DNA of 14,734 nucleotides from JANXQG01 sp037147235 (GCA_037147235.1 JBAWVO010000162.1:1-14734); one strand, 5' to 3'. Counted from the stretch's first letter, positions 1-8,518 are shown. Notes: generated by a model from the letters alone, not told the origin. Made by a program: numbers and translations.

Positions 1-1
1 T

Positions 2-3000
2 CCTGGGGCGAATGCCCAGGTGGTGGCCGATACGGTGGCCGCGCCGATCGAGCAGCAGGTCAACGGCGTGGAGAGGATGCTCTACATGTCGTCGCAATGC
101 ACCAACGACGGCGCGTACGTGCTGACGGTGACGTTCGAGTTGGGCACCGATTTGAAAATTGCCCTGGTGCAGGTCCAGAACCGCGTTCAACTGGCGATGC
201 CGCAGATGCCCTCGCAAGTGCAACTGCAAGGGGTCAACATCAAGAAGAAGACGCCGGCCATCCTGTTGGCGGTGAGCCTCTTCTCGCCGAACGAGCGTTA
301 CGATGCGCTTTATATGTCGAATTATGCGATGCTGCACGTCCGCGACGAGTTGATGCGTCTGCCGGGTGTCAGCGACGTGACGTTTCTCGGCGAGCGGGAT
401 TACAGCATTCGGACCTGGCTCGATCCGGAGAAGCTGGCCGCGCGCAGCATGACCGCGAACGACGTCGCCTCGGCCGTCCGCGAGCAGAACAATCAAGTCG
501 TGGGAGGGCAACTTGGTCAACCGCCCTCGCAGCAGGGGCAGAACTTTCAGCCAACGCTCAACGCCCTGGGGCGGCTCACGACGCCCGAGCAGTTCGGCGA
601 GATCGTCGTCAAAATCGGCCTGCCCATCAACGGTGCCCCGAGCCGGCCGCTGGTCCGCCTCCGGGACGTGGCGCGAACCGAACTTGGCGCGCAGCAGTAC
701 GATCAGTCGTGCCTGTTGGACGGAAAGCCTTCGGTCAGCCTGGCCGTCTTTCAGACCCCGACGGCCAACATGCTCGATACGGCTGCCGGCATCCGCCGCA
801 AAATGAAAGAGCTGAAGCAGGCTTTTCCCGAAGGACTCGATTACCGTTACGGCTACGATACCACCCCGTTCATCACCGAGTCGATCGGCGAGGTTCTCAA
901 AACGCTTCGGGACGCCATTCTTTTGGTGGCCATCGTGGTGCTGGTGTTCCTGCAAAACTGGCGAGCCACGTTGATTCCGCTGGCGGCCGTGCCGGTGGCC
1001 ATTATCGGCACGTTTGCCGTGATGGCTGCGATTGGTTTCAGCCTGAACAACCTCTCGCTGTTCGGCCTAGTGCTGGCAATCGGCATCGTCGTGGACGACG
1101 CCATCGTCGTGGTGGAAAACGTCGAGCGGTGGCTGGCGGCGGGTCTTGCTCCCAAGGAGGCCGCGATCAAAGCGATGGAAGAGGTCACCGGCCCCGTGAT
1201 CGCGGTGGCGTTGGTCCTCTGCGCGGTCTTCATTCCGTGTGCATTCATCTCCGGCATCACCGGGCAGTTCTTCCGCCAATTCGCACTGACGATCGCCGTT
1301 TCGACGGTTATCTCGGCCTTCAACTCGCTGACTTTAAGCCCCGCGCTGGCCGCATTGATCTTGAAGCCGCACGCGCAAGGGAGCGCGGGGCACCGTCGGG
1401 CGTTTGTGCCCGGTTGGTGGACGAGCGTTGCTGGGATGGCTTTGGGACGTGCGCGAGAGGGGGGGCGGACGGCACACGGAGTGTGCCTGCTACCTTTGGG
1501 GATCCGAATCGCGGCGTTGCTGGCCCTGGTTCCACTTATTCCGCTTGTGTTGCTTACTATCGTGTGGAATGTGTTCCTTTGGCTGTTCAATGTTGGTTTC
1601 GATTGGTCCACCAACCTTTACACCCGGATGGTTGGCCGCCTCCTTCGCGGCAGTATACTTGTGCTGGCGTTTTACGGGGGTTTGTTGTGCCTTACCTGGT
1701 GGGGATTTGTGAAGATGCCGACCGGATTCATTCCGGATCAAGACAAGGGGCGGCTGCTGGTGAATGTCCAGTTGCCCGAAGGGGCATCTGTCCAGCGGAC
1801 CCAGGCGGTCGTCGCCAAAATCGATCGGTTGGCGCGAGCGATGCTGGGCGTGCGGAGTTCGCTGGCGGTGGCGGGTCAGTCGATCCTTTTGCAGGCGAAC
1901 GCCCCGAACTTCGGCTCGCTCTTCGTGATTCTCAATCCGTTCGACGAGCGGCGTGGCCGTCGGTTTTCCGACAAGGCATTGGCCTTCCAGTTGCGTAAAA
2001 TCTGCGCCCAGGAGATTCCGGAGGCGGCGGTCAGCGTCTTCGGCGCACCGCCGGTCGATGGACTGGGGACCGCCGGCGGCTTCAAGCTGATGGTCGAGGA
2101 CCGGGGGAACCACGGCCTCCCGATCCTGCAAAACATGACCGACGGGCTGATCCAGCGCGGCAATCAACAGCCGGGCCTCATTGGGCTTTTCACGCTGTTC
2201 CGTTCCAACATGCCGCAGGTTTACATCGACATCGACCGGACCAAGGTGAAGTCGATGGGCGTCGCCATCAGCGACGTCTTCAACACGCTCCAGATCTATA
2301 TGGGCTCGCTCTACGTCAACAACTTCAATGATTTCGGCCGCTCTTGGCAGGTCAACCTTCAGGCCGAAGGTTCGTTCCGGAACGAGGTTTCAAAGGTCGG
2401 CCAACTCAAGGTCCGCAACGACAGCGGCAAAATGGTCCCCATGAACACTTTGGCCGGAATCCGCGACATCGCCGGGCCGGTCATGATCACCCGCTACAAA
2501 ATGTTTCCGGCGGCACCCATCAATGGCAACCTTGCACCGGGTACCAGCTCGGGCGAGGCCGTCGGCATCATGGATGCCTTGAGCAAGGAGGAGCTACCGG
2601 GCAATATGATCGCCGAATGGACCGAGCTGACCCTGCTCCAGGTCAATGCTGGCAATACGGCGATGTATATCTTTGCCGGGGCCGTTCTGCTGGTCTTTGC
2701 CGTGCTGGCCGCTCTCTACGAAAGCTGGTCGCTGCCGTTGGCGGTGATTCTCGTCGTGCCGATGTGTCTCCTCTGTTCGATTGCAGGCGTGGCCATCATG
2801 CACATGGATATCAACATCTTCACGCAGATTGGATTCATCGTGCTGGTGGGGTTGGCGAGTAAGAACGCCATTCTTATCGTCGAGTTTGCCAAACAACAGC
2901 GCGAGTTGGGGATGGGCCGCCGCGAGGCGACGTTGGAGGCATGTCGGCTCCGCTTGCGGCCGATCATGATGACCTCGTTCGCCTTTATTCTGGGCGTCGT

Positions 3001-3142
3001 GCCGCTCGTCATTGCCGAGGGGGCCGGGGCCGAGATGCGGCGCACCTTGGGAACCGCGGTATTCAGCGGGATGCTCGGCGTCACTTTGTTTGGGATATTT
3101 TTAACGCCGGTATTTTTTTATGTGATTGACCGGAAACCATGA
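2..3142 (+). CDS. RND efflux pump permease, AcrB/HAE1 type (copy 1, 5' partial)
   Basis: This is the inner-membrane proton/drug antiporter subunit of a tripartite efflux system. The frame is open from base 2, where it reads PGANAQ. The same peptide lies at residues 51-56 of the downstream copy, so about 50 codons including TM1 lie outside the window, and the GTG at 20 is not the real start. The TM4 proton-relay pair DD (VVDDAIVVVENVE, gac-gac at 1094-1099) and the TM10 Lys (ASKNAILIVEFAK, codon at 2861) are both present, so it looks functional. The linker between TM6 and TM7 (1373-1582) is 70 codons, against 20 in copy 2. It contains an additional hydrophobic stretch (about 1502-1588) and a small palindrome. 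The stop is 13 bp before copy 2, so the two are one operon. A periplasmic adaptor gene would be expected upstream. The family call is firm; the substrate cannot be told. Confidence 0.95.
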   Translation, partial: PGANAQVVADTVAAPIEQQVNGVERMLYMSSQCTNDGAYVLTVTFELGTDLKIALVQVQNRVQLAMPQMPSQVQLQGVNIKKKTPAILLAVSLFSPNERYDALYMSNYAMLHVRDELMRLPGVSDVTFLGERDYSIRTWLDPEKLAARSMTANDVASAVREQNNQVVGGQLGQPPSQQGQNFQPTLNALGRLTTPEQFGEIVVKIGLPINGAPSRPLVRLRDVARTELGAQQYDQSCLLDGKPSVSLAVFQTPTANMLDTAAGIRRKMKELKQAFPEGLDYRYGYDTTPFITESIGEVLKTLRDAILLVAIVVLVFLQNWRATLIPLAAVPVAIIGTFAVMAAIGFSLNNLSLFGLVLAIGIVVDDAIVVVENVERWLAAGLAPKEAAIKAMEEVTGPVIAVALVLCAVFIPCAFISGITGQFFRQFALTIAVSTVISAFNSLTLSPALAALILKPHAQGSAGHRRAFVPGWWTSVAGMALGRAREGGRTAHGVCLLPLGIRIAALLALVPLIPLVLLTIVWNVFLWLFNVGFDWSTNLYTRMVGRLLRGSILVLAFYGGLLCLTWWGFVKMPTGFIPDQDKGRLLVNVQLPEGASVQRTQAVVAKIDRLARAMLGVRSSLAVAGQSILLQANAPNFGSLFVILNPFDERRGRRFSDKALAFQLRKICAQEIPEAAVSVFGAPPVDGLGTAGGFKLMVEDRGNHGLPILQNMTDGLIQRGNQQPGLIGLFTLFRSNMPQVYIDIDRTKVKSMGVAISDVFNTLQIYMGSLYVNNFNDFGRSWQVNLQAEGSFRNEVSKVGQLKVRNDSGKMVPMNTLAGIRDIAGPVMITRYKMFPAAPINGNLAPGTSSGEAVGIMDALSKEELPGNMIAEWTELTLLQVNAGNTAMYIFAGAVLLVFAVLAALYESWSLPLAVILVVPMCLLCSIAGVAIMHMDINIFTQIGFIVLVGLASKNAILIVEFAKQQRELGMGRREATLEACRLRLRPIMMTSFAFILGVVPLVIAEGAGAEMRRTLGTAVFSGMLGVTLFGIFLTPVFFYVIDRKP
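1373..1582 (+). other. Expanded TM6-TM7 linker in RND copy 1 (+50 codons)
   Basis: The two pumps align without gaps on both sides of this segment: LKPH at 1361-1372 and 4680-4691, LFN at 1583 and 4752. The spacing between them is 210 nt here and 60 nt in copy 2, exactly 50 codons more. The first half encodes a G/R/W-rich stretch containing GRTAHGVCLLPLG, which is the translated palindrome region. The second half encodes a hydrophobic run (IRIAALLALVPLIPLVLL and following) long enough to be a membrane segment or a membrane-lying helix. The reading frame is intact throughout. Confidence 0.75.
1471..1487. repeat. Short palindrome inside RND copy 1
   Basis: The sequence is GGCACAC-GGA-GTGTGCC, a perfect 7-bp stem with a 3-nt loop. 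It lies in frame in the expanded linker and is absent from copy 2. From memory, this hairpin with flanking CGGAC and TGCTAC resembles a short repeat scattered in planctomycete genomes, but I cannot check that here and only one copy is in this window. Confidence 0.55.
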
Positions 3143-3155
3143 ATAGGACCTAAAC

Positions 3156-6100
3156 GTGCTGTCGCAATTTTTTATCCGCAGGCCGATTTTTGCTACGGTC
3201 CTGTCGGCGGTCGTTACGCTGGCGGGTGCTTTGGCGGTCTTCTTCCTTCCGATCGCCCAATACCCGGACATCACGCCGCCGACGGTCCAGGTGACGGCGA
3301 GCTATCCGGGCGCGAACGCCCAGTTGGTGCTCGACACCGTGGCCGCACCGATCGAGCAGCAAGTCAACGGCGTCGAGAACATGCTCTACATGTCCTCCCA
3401 ATGCACCAACGACGGCCAATACACCCTGACGGCGACCTTCCAACTCGGCACGGACCTGAACGTCGCGCAGGTACTGGTGCAAAACCGCGTACAACTTGCC
3501 ATGCCGGTCATTCCGTCGATCGTCCAGCAGCAGGGAGTGGCGGTCAAGAAGAAGTCGCCCAACATCATGATGATCGTCAACCTGGTGTCGACGAAGGATG
3601 CCAAGGGAAAGTATCTCAGCGACGACCTCACCCTCTCCAATTACGCGACCATCCAAATCAAAGACGAATTGCTCCGCCTGCCCGGCGTCGGCGACGTGAC
3701 CTTTCTTGGCCAGCGCGATTACAGCATGCGGGCATGGCTCGATCCCGAAAAACTCGCCGCGCGGAACATGACGGCCAGCGACGTGGTCAATGCCCTGAAC
3801 GAACAGAACATCCAGGTTGCCGCCGGCCAGGTTGGTCAGCAGCCGGTGCCTGCCGGGCAGAACTTCCAGTTGACCATGAGTACGCTCGGCCGGCTGATGG
3901 AGCCGCAGCAGTTCGGCGCGATCATTCTCAAGACGAGCACGAAGGGGCAGAACGGGCAGGGGGTGGCCATCGTCCGACTGAGCGACGTGGCACGGATCGA
4001 GCTTGGTGCCCAGCAGTACGACCAGACCTGCACGCTCGACACCGAGCCTTCCGTGGCACTGTCGATCTACCAGCTTCCCGGCTCGAACGCCCTGAACACC
4101 GCGAAGGCCGTTTACGACAAGATGCGGGAATTGGAGACGCGATTCCCCGTCGGACTCCAGTATAAAATCGTCTACGACACCACGCCTTTCATCTACGAGT
4201 CGGTTTGGGAAGTACTCAAAACGCTCCGCGACGCCATTATTTTGGTGGCCCTGGTCGTACTGGTCTTCCTGCAAAACTGGCGGGCCACCCTGATCCCGCT
4301 GACGGCCGTGCCGGTGGCTATTGTCGGGACGTTTGCCGTGATGGCCGCGATGGGTTTCAGTCTCAATAACCTCTCGCTGTTCGGCCTAGTGCTGGCGATC
4401 GGCATCGTGGTGGACGACGCCATCGTCGTGGTGGAGAATGTCGAGCGGTGGCTGGCGGCGGGTCTTGCTCCCAAGGAGGCCGCGATCAAGGCGATGCAAG
4501 AGGTCACTGGCCCGGTCGTGGCCGTGGCGTTGGTCCTCTGCGCGGTCTTCGTTCCCTGTGCGTTCATCACTGGCATCACCGGGCAATTCTTCCGCCAATT
4601 CGCCCTGACGATCGCCGTTTCGACGGTTATCTCCGCCTTCAACTCGCTGACTTTAAGCCCCGCACTGGCCGCCTTGCTCCTCAAGCCGCATGGGGCGAAG
4701 CGCGATCCGTTGGACCTCCTTTTGGACCGCTCAATGGGCTGGTTCTTCCGGCTGTTCAACTGGGGTTTTACGCTTTCAACGAATGTTTACACGCGGACGG
4801 TCGGCGTCTTGCTGCGGACCAGCGCACTGGTACTCTTGGTCTATGGCGGGCTGCTCTATCTAACCTATTTTGGCTTCACGCACGTACCCGGCGGCTTCAT
4901 CCCGGAGCAGGACAAGGGGTATCTGATCGTTAACGCGCAGTTACCTGACGGGGCTTCGGTGCAACGTACCCAGGCGGTCATGCGGCGTATCGAACGGATT
5001 GCCCGCGAGACGCCCGGCGTGGCGCACACGGTGGCCCTGTCGGGTCAATCGCTGCTTTTGGGGGCCAACGCCCCGAACTTCGGCTCGATGTACGTGATGC
5101 TCAACGATTTCGACGCACGGCGCGGCAAGGCGGGACAAGGGGGGGCGATCCTCGCCGCGCTCGGCAAGCGATTCAACGACGAAGTCCAAGAGGCCCTGGT
5201 TTCCGTCTTCGGCGCCCCGCCAGTCGATGGACTGGGGAACGCCGGCGGCTTCAAATTGGTCGTCGAGGATCGCGGCAACCTGGGGCTGGCCCAGTTGCAA
5301 GCGGTTACCGACCAGGCGGTCCTTGAGGGGAACGCCACGCCCGGGCTGGAGGGCGTTTTTACCGGTCTGCGGGCCAACACGCCTTGGCTCCACCTGGAGA
5401 TTGATCGGGTCAAGGCCAAGTCGATGGGGGTCTCGCTCAATGAGGTCTTCAATGCCCTGCAAATCTACATGGGATCGCTCTACGTCAATAATTTCAACGA
5501 TTTTGGCCGATCTTGGCAGGTCAACGTCCAGGCCGACACGCAGTTCCGCCGCACGGCCGAGGACGTCCGCAAGCTACAGGTCCGCAACGCGACGGGGGAG
5601 ATGGTTCCGCTCGACACGCTGGCCGAGATTCAAAACATCAGCGGGCCCGTCATGGTCATTCGCTACAACATGTATCCGGCCGCGACGATCAACGGCAACA
5701 TGGCCCCGGGCACCAGTTCCGGCCAGGCGATTCAGTTGATGGCAAAAGTTGTCGGCCAACAGTTGCTTCCCTCGATGGCCGTCGAGTGGACCGAATTAAC
5801 CCTCATGCAGAATCTTGCCGGCAACACGGCGATGTACGTCTTCGCGCTGGCCGTCGTTTTGGTGTTCTTGGTCTTGGCCGCCCAGTACGAAAGCTGGTCG
5901 CTGCCGTTGGCAGTGATTCTGGTGGTGCCGATGTGCCTCCTCTGTTCGATTGCCGGCGTGGCCATCATGCGGATGGATATCAACATCTTCACGCAGATTG
6001 GATTTATTGTCTTGGTGGGGCTGGCGAGTAAGAACGCCATTCTCATCGTCGAGTTTGCCAAACAACAGCGCGAGTTGGGGATGGGCCGCCGCGAGGCGAC

Positions 6101-6311
6101 GCTGGAGGCATGTCGGCTCCGTTTGCGTCCGATCATGATGACCTCGTTCGCCTTCATTCTGGGCGTTGTGCCACTCGTCATTGCCGAAGGAGCCGGGGCC
6201 GAGATGCGGCGCACTTTGGGGACTGCGGTCTTCAGCGGGATGCTCGGCGTTACCCTGTTTGGGATATTTTTAACGCCGGTCTTTTTTTATGTGATTGACC
6301 GGAAGGAGTAG
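3156..6311 (+). CDS. RND efflux pump permease, AcrB/HAE1 type (copy 2, complete)
   Basis: This is a complete inner-membrane RND exporter of 1051 residues; AcrB has 1049. The GTG start is set by the classic N-terminus MLSQFFIRRPIFATVL and an AGGA at 3145-3148, seven bases upstream. TM1 covers about residues 10-30, and the PN1/PN2 porter region follows from residue 31. TM4 carries the proton-relay D420-D421 and TM10 carries K959 (ASKNA). The second porter half (PVDGLGNAGGFKLVVEDRG) and a C-terminus ending FFYVIDRKE are standard. The gene lies 13 bp behind copy 1, and its last 150 codons are almost the same DNA as copy 1. Tandem permeases may form a heterotrimer, as known for MdtBC, or be alternative pumps sharing one adaptor; this is inference. 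The stop lies 1 bp from the stop of the opposing hydrolase gene. Confidence 0.96.
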   Translation: MLSQFFIRRPIFATVLSAVVTLAGALAVFFLPIAQYPDITPPTVQVTASYPGANAQLVLDTVAAPIEQQVNGVENMLYMSSQCTNDGQYTLTATFQLGTDLNVAQVLVQNRVQLAMPVIPSIVQQQGVAVKKKSPNIMMIVNLVSTKDAKGKYLSDDLTLSNYATIQIKDELLRLPGVGDVTFLGQRDYSMRAWLDPEKLAARNMTASDVVNALNEQNIQVAAGQVGQQPVPAGQNFQLTMSTLGRLMEPQQFGAIILKTSTKGQNGQGVAIVRLSDVARIELGAQQYDQTCTLDTEPSVALSIYQLPGSNALNTAKAVYDKMRELETRFPVGLQYKIVYDTTPFIYESVWEVLKTLRDAIILVALVVLVFLQNWRATLIPLTAVPVAIVGTFAVMAAMGFSLNNLSLFGLVLAIGIVVDDAIVVVENVERWLAAGLAPKEAAIKAMQEVTGPVVAVALVLCAVFVPCAFITGITGQFFRQFALTIAVSTVISAFNSLTLSPALAALLLKPHGAKRDPLDLLLDRSMGWFFRLFNWGFTLSTNVYTRTVGVLLRTSALVLLVYGGLLYLTYFGFTHVPGGFIPEQDKGYLIVNAQLPDGASVQRTQAVMRRIERIARETPGVAHTVALSGQSLLLGANAPNFGSMYVMLNDFDARRGKAGQGGAILAALGKRFNDEVQEALVSVFGAPPVDGLGNAGGFKLVVEDRGNLGLAQLQAVTDQAVLEGNATPGLEGVFTGLRANTPWLHLEIDRVKAKSMGVSLNEVFNALQIYMGSLYVNNFNDFGRSWQVNVQADTQFRRTAEDVRKLQVRNATGEMVPLDTLAEIQNISGPVMVIRYNMYPAATINGNMAPGTSSGQAIQLMAKVVGQQLLPSMAVEWTELTLMQNLAGNTAMYVFALAVVLVFLVLAAQYESWSLPLAVILVVPMCLLCSIAGVAIMRMDINIFTQIGFIVLVGLASKNAILIVEFAKQQRELGMGRREATLEACRLRLRPIMMTSFAFILGVVPLVIAEGAGAEMRRTLGTAVFSGMLGVTLFGIFLTPVFFYVIDRKE

Positions 6312-6312
6312 G

Positions 6313-7047
6313 TCAGGCTTCGTTCGCGGTGATCTGTTCGATGATCCAGCGATCGACGTCGGAAAGCATCTGCGGCGAAAGCTCATGGCCGCACGGATAG
6401 AGCCGTAAGGTAATCGACATGCCCGCCGTGTGCAAAAGGCGAAGGTCGTCGCAGACGTGCTTCTCGCCATAGACCGTGCTGCGCCGGCCCGAGGCCAGAA
6501 AAATCGACACCTGCCGTGCCTCGGGCAAGCGCGACAACGGAGCACCGCCCGTGGGCAGACATCCACCCAACGAGAGCACGCCGGCAAACTTGTAGGGGTG
6601 GTTCATGGCTATGCGCAGGGCCATTGTGCCGCCGGTATCGAAGCCGGCCAAAAAGATCCGGTGTTGATCGATGTTGAAGCTTCGGAGGGTCGTCTCGATC
6701 GAATCGAAGATCCGCTGCTCGGCCTGCTGGACGTCTTGCTCGTCGTGCGACCAGCCATAGGCAACCTTCTCTGCCGGCGAAGGGATCGCCCCACCTCGCG
6801 GAGCGACCGCCATGTAGTTCCGCATGCTGATCAACGGCATGATCCTTAGCAGTTGGCGTTCGTCGCAACCCGATCCGTGCAGCCAGACCACCAGCGGGTA
6901 CGAATAACCCGGCTCGTAGTGGAGCGGCGTAAAGATTGTATGGATTGTGTCCTGTCGGCTCGTGCTGAATAAGCCCGACTCAATTTCAAACGTGACGGGC
7001 GGAGCAACGCGCTGCGTCCGAGGCAACAATTGCCGAGGTTGGCTCAT
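6313..7047 (-). CDS. Alpha/beta-hydrolase, phospholipase/carboxylesterase-like, with Asp at the nucleophile position
   Basis: This 244-residue protein has the fold signature of the phospholipase/carboxylesterase (PF02230-like) family. The strand and oxyanion loop PLVVWLHGSGCDERQL are clear, then the nucleophile elbow LAGFDTGGTMAL, then a late YPCGHELSP with the catalytic-type His at residue 221. In the usual GFSQGG elbow the third residue is Ser; here codon 137 is GAT (6637-6639), Asp. The usual acid motif GDxDxxVP is also replaced, by SGRRSTVYGE. The classical Ser-Asp-His triad is therefore not present. The protein may use an Asp nucleophile, as epoxide hydrolases and dehalogenases do, or be a non-catalytic binding protein. 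No signal peptide is seen, so it is probably cytoplasmic. The start is supported by GGGAGGA about 7 bases upstream and a good promoter at 7092-7120. The fold call is sure; the activity is unknown. Confidence 0.85.
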   Translation of the reverse strand: MSQPRQLLPRTQRVAPPVTFEIESGLFSTSRQDTIHTIFTPLHYEPGYSYPLVVWLHGSGCDERQLLRIMPLISMRNYMAVAPRGGAIPSPAEKVAYGWSHDEQDVQQAEQRIFDSIETTLRSFNIDQHRIFLAGFDTGGTMALRIAMNHPYKFAGVLSLGGCLPTGGAPLSRLPEARQVSIFLASGRRSTVYGEKHVCDDLRLLHTAGMSITLRLYPCGHELSPQMLSDVDRWIIEQITANEA

Positions 7048-7091
7048 GGGTGATTCCTCCCAGAACGTGAGGTGCGAAGAAGACCAATCAA

Positions 7092-7120
7092 ACTCTAGGC
7101 GTTTGCGTGCGTGCTGTCAA
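7092..7120 (-). promoter_or_regulatory. Sigma70-like promoter for the hydrolase
   Basis: On the minus strand a perfect -35 TTGACA (7120-7115) is followed by a 17-bp spacer and TAGAGT as -10 (7097-7092, 4 of 6 consensus). It lies in the 80-bp gap between the sulfotransferase stop and the hydrolase start, placing a start site near 7085 with a leader of about 38 nt. The hydrolase is thus probably transcribed on its own, as well as by any read-through from the sulfotransferase. Confidence 0.6.
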
Positions 7121-7127
7121 GCGCATT

Positions 7128-8294
7128 TCACGAACCTTGGTCTTTGGAATAAGCGTATCGTTCAAAAAAGCTTGCCCAGCGGCGGGTGATTTCCGCGGCC
7201 AACTCGGGGGGGAGCTGATAGCGATTGGTCTTGTAATCGGCCTTTTTGGCGAAATAGGCTTCCATGTGCGGACGTACTTTTCCAAACCCACCCAAATTCA
7301 ATTCGTCGTAGATTCGCTGCATCTGCTCGATCGGCTGGGCCACGAGGTCTTCATAGCGCACTTCGCAGAATTGCCCGGCGGGGATCAAGCTGCGGTCGCG
7401 CTCAAAGACTTCGTACATCCGTGTAAACGTCTCGAAAACGTACTCCTCCAACCCTTCGTAGGTAGGTACCTGTAACCCGTCGTTTCGGTAGAGCCGCTTC
7501 CAAAGGTTGATCGTCGAAGGGAAGATAACGAACGGATTCCTAAGGATGTGGACGAATCGGGCCTTGGGGAACATTTCCAGCAAGATCTTGATGCGGAAAG
7601 TGTGGGGCGGCGACTTCAAGACGATCCGCCGCGGCGTTCGCACGGTGAGACACTTGAGAAACCACATCAGTCCGCCCTGCCAGCCCGCGCGCTGACGCGG
7701 CGACACGTCCTTAAGCTCATAAAACTCTTGGTTCTGGGGCGGGTGGTTGGGGAAGGCGATCGTCGAGTAAGGCGATTGCATTCCCATGTTGCACAGGGCA
7801 AATTCATCTTCTTGTGGGCAATCCCACCCCGCGGTCATGTTGTCCATTGGCCGCTGCTTGGGCAGTAATCCGCTCAGTAACGGTCTAAAAACGGGGGCCG
7901 TGAGCAAGAAATGGTTCGGGCAAAAGCAGTCGTAGGTGTTTGAAAAGGTGTGTCGCTCATCCAATACCAGCAGTTCGTGTAGCAGCGTCGTTCCGGATCG
8001 CCAGTGGCCGATGACAAATACGGGATCTCCTTGGAGTTGCGTGCGGGCGATGCGCCGCCCCCAAAAGAGCGTTTGCAGCAGCCATAAGCCGAAATTCATG
8101 ATGCTCAAGAGCGTCATCAACAGTGCCATGGCCCAGCGGCGGGGTGTAATATGAAAACGATTTCGCAATAATAGCGGAAACCAGCCCGTGGCGATCATGC
8201 CGTCCCAAAATCTCAGGAACCAGGGCTTATCCGTGTAGCCACCTGAGCCAAGACCGTCGGATTTTTTTTGCTTTGGTGCGGAGTCGGTTGACAT
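7128..8294 (-). CDS. Sulfotransferase family protein (PAPS-dependent type)
   Basis: This gene encodes 388 residues and is predicted to transfer a sulfate group from PAPS to an unknown acceptor. The 5'-phosphosulfate-binding loop PVFVIGHWRSGTTLLHE starts at residue 91, with the RSGTT core at 99-103. The 3'-phosphate-binding region RFVHILRNPFVIFPST has R252 and S260. A hydrophobic segment before the loop (WAMALLMTLLSIMNFGLWLL, about residues 46-65) suggests attachment to the inner membrane. The open frame runs upstream to 8546, but that extension translates repeat DNA (8519-8580), passes through the promoter, and resembles nothing. I therefore place the start at the ATG giving MSTDSAPKQKK. It is preceded only by a weak GAGAG, about 25 bases downstream of a good -10 box. 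The family matches the Sulfotransfer_3-like group; the substrate (glycan, lipid or small molecule) cannot be told. Confidence 0.85.
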   Translation of the reverse strand: MSTDSAPKQKKSDGLGSGGYTDKPWFLRFWDGMIATGWFPLLLRNRFHITPRRWAMALLMTLLSIMNFGLWLLQTLFWGRRIARTQLQGDPVFVIGHWRSGTTLLHELLVLDERHTFSNTYDCFCPNHFLLTAPVFRPLLSGLLPKQRPMDNMTAGWDCPQEDEFALCNMGMQSPYSTIAFPNHPPQNQEFYELKDVSPRQRAGWQGGLMWFLKCLTVRTPRRIVLKSPPHTFRIKILLEMFPKARFVHILRNPFVIFPSTINLWKRLYRNDGLQVPTYEGLEEYVFETFTRMYEVFERDRSLIPAGQFCEVRYEDLVAQPIEQMQRIYDELNLGGFGKVRPHMEAYFAKKADYKTNRYQLPPELAAEITRRWASFFERYAYSKDQGS

Positions 8295-8332
8295 ATTACT
8301 CTCGGAAAAAGGCGTCACGATACAGGATCCCC

Positions 8333-8360
8333 ATAATACCAGAACTCGCGGACAGGGCAA
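8333..8360 (-). promoter_or_regulatory. Sigma70-like promoter for the sulfotransferase
   Basis: On the minus strand, TTGCCC (8360-8355) is followed by a 16-bp spacer and TATTAT (8338-8333, 5 of 6 consensus). The predicted transcript starts near 8326, about 30 nt before the ATG at 8294. This supports the shorter start and argues against the longer open frame. Confidence 0.5.
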
Positions 8361-8401
8361 GATAGAAATTTGTGGCTCTCCGCCGGGTTTGCGGATAATT
8401 G

Positions 8402-8465
8402 TGGTGCGGCCTCCCGCATGCCCAAGATGTTGTGGTTGAATCAGGCAGGCGAGACGCCCGCACCA
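8402..8465. repeat. Intergenic inverted-repeat fragment
   Basis: The arms TGGTGCGG (8402-8409) and CCGCACCA (8458-8465) are perfect 8-bp inverted repeats. Just inside the right arm is a small GGCG-AGA-CGCC hairpin (8448-8458). The rest between the arms shows no coding signal. It lies directly beside the GTAGGGTGGGG repeat fragment (8519-8580) and forms part of the same stretch of non-coding repeats. Confidence 0.45.
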
Positions 8466-8518
8466 AAAACTTGGCGGAAGAGTCGAAATTTGACTTCCAG
8501 CATTTCGCGAAAGCAGAC

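Noticed and set aside
3150..4274. Long minus-strand open frame (374 codons) antisense to RND copy 2
   Set aside because: Its translation is rich in Arg, His, Asp and Gly with no domain; it mirrors the codon pattern of the strong RND gene on the other strand. The similar frames at 853-1614 and 4193-4759 are shadows for the same reason.
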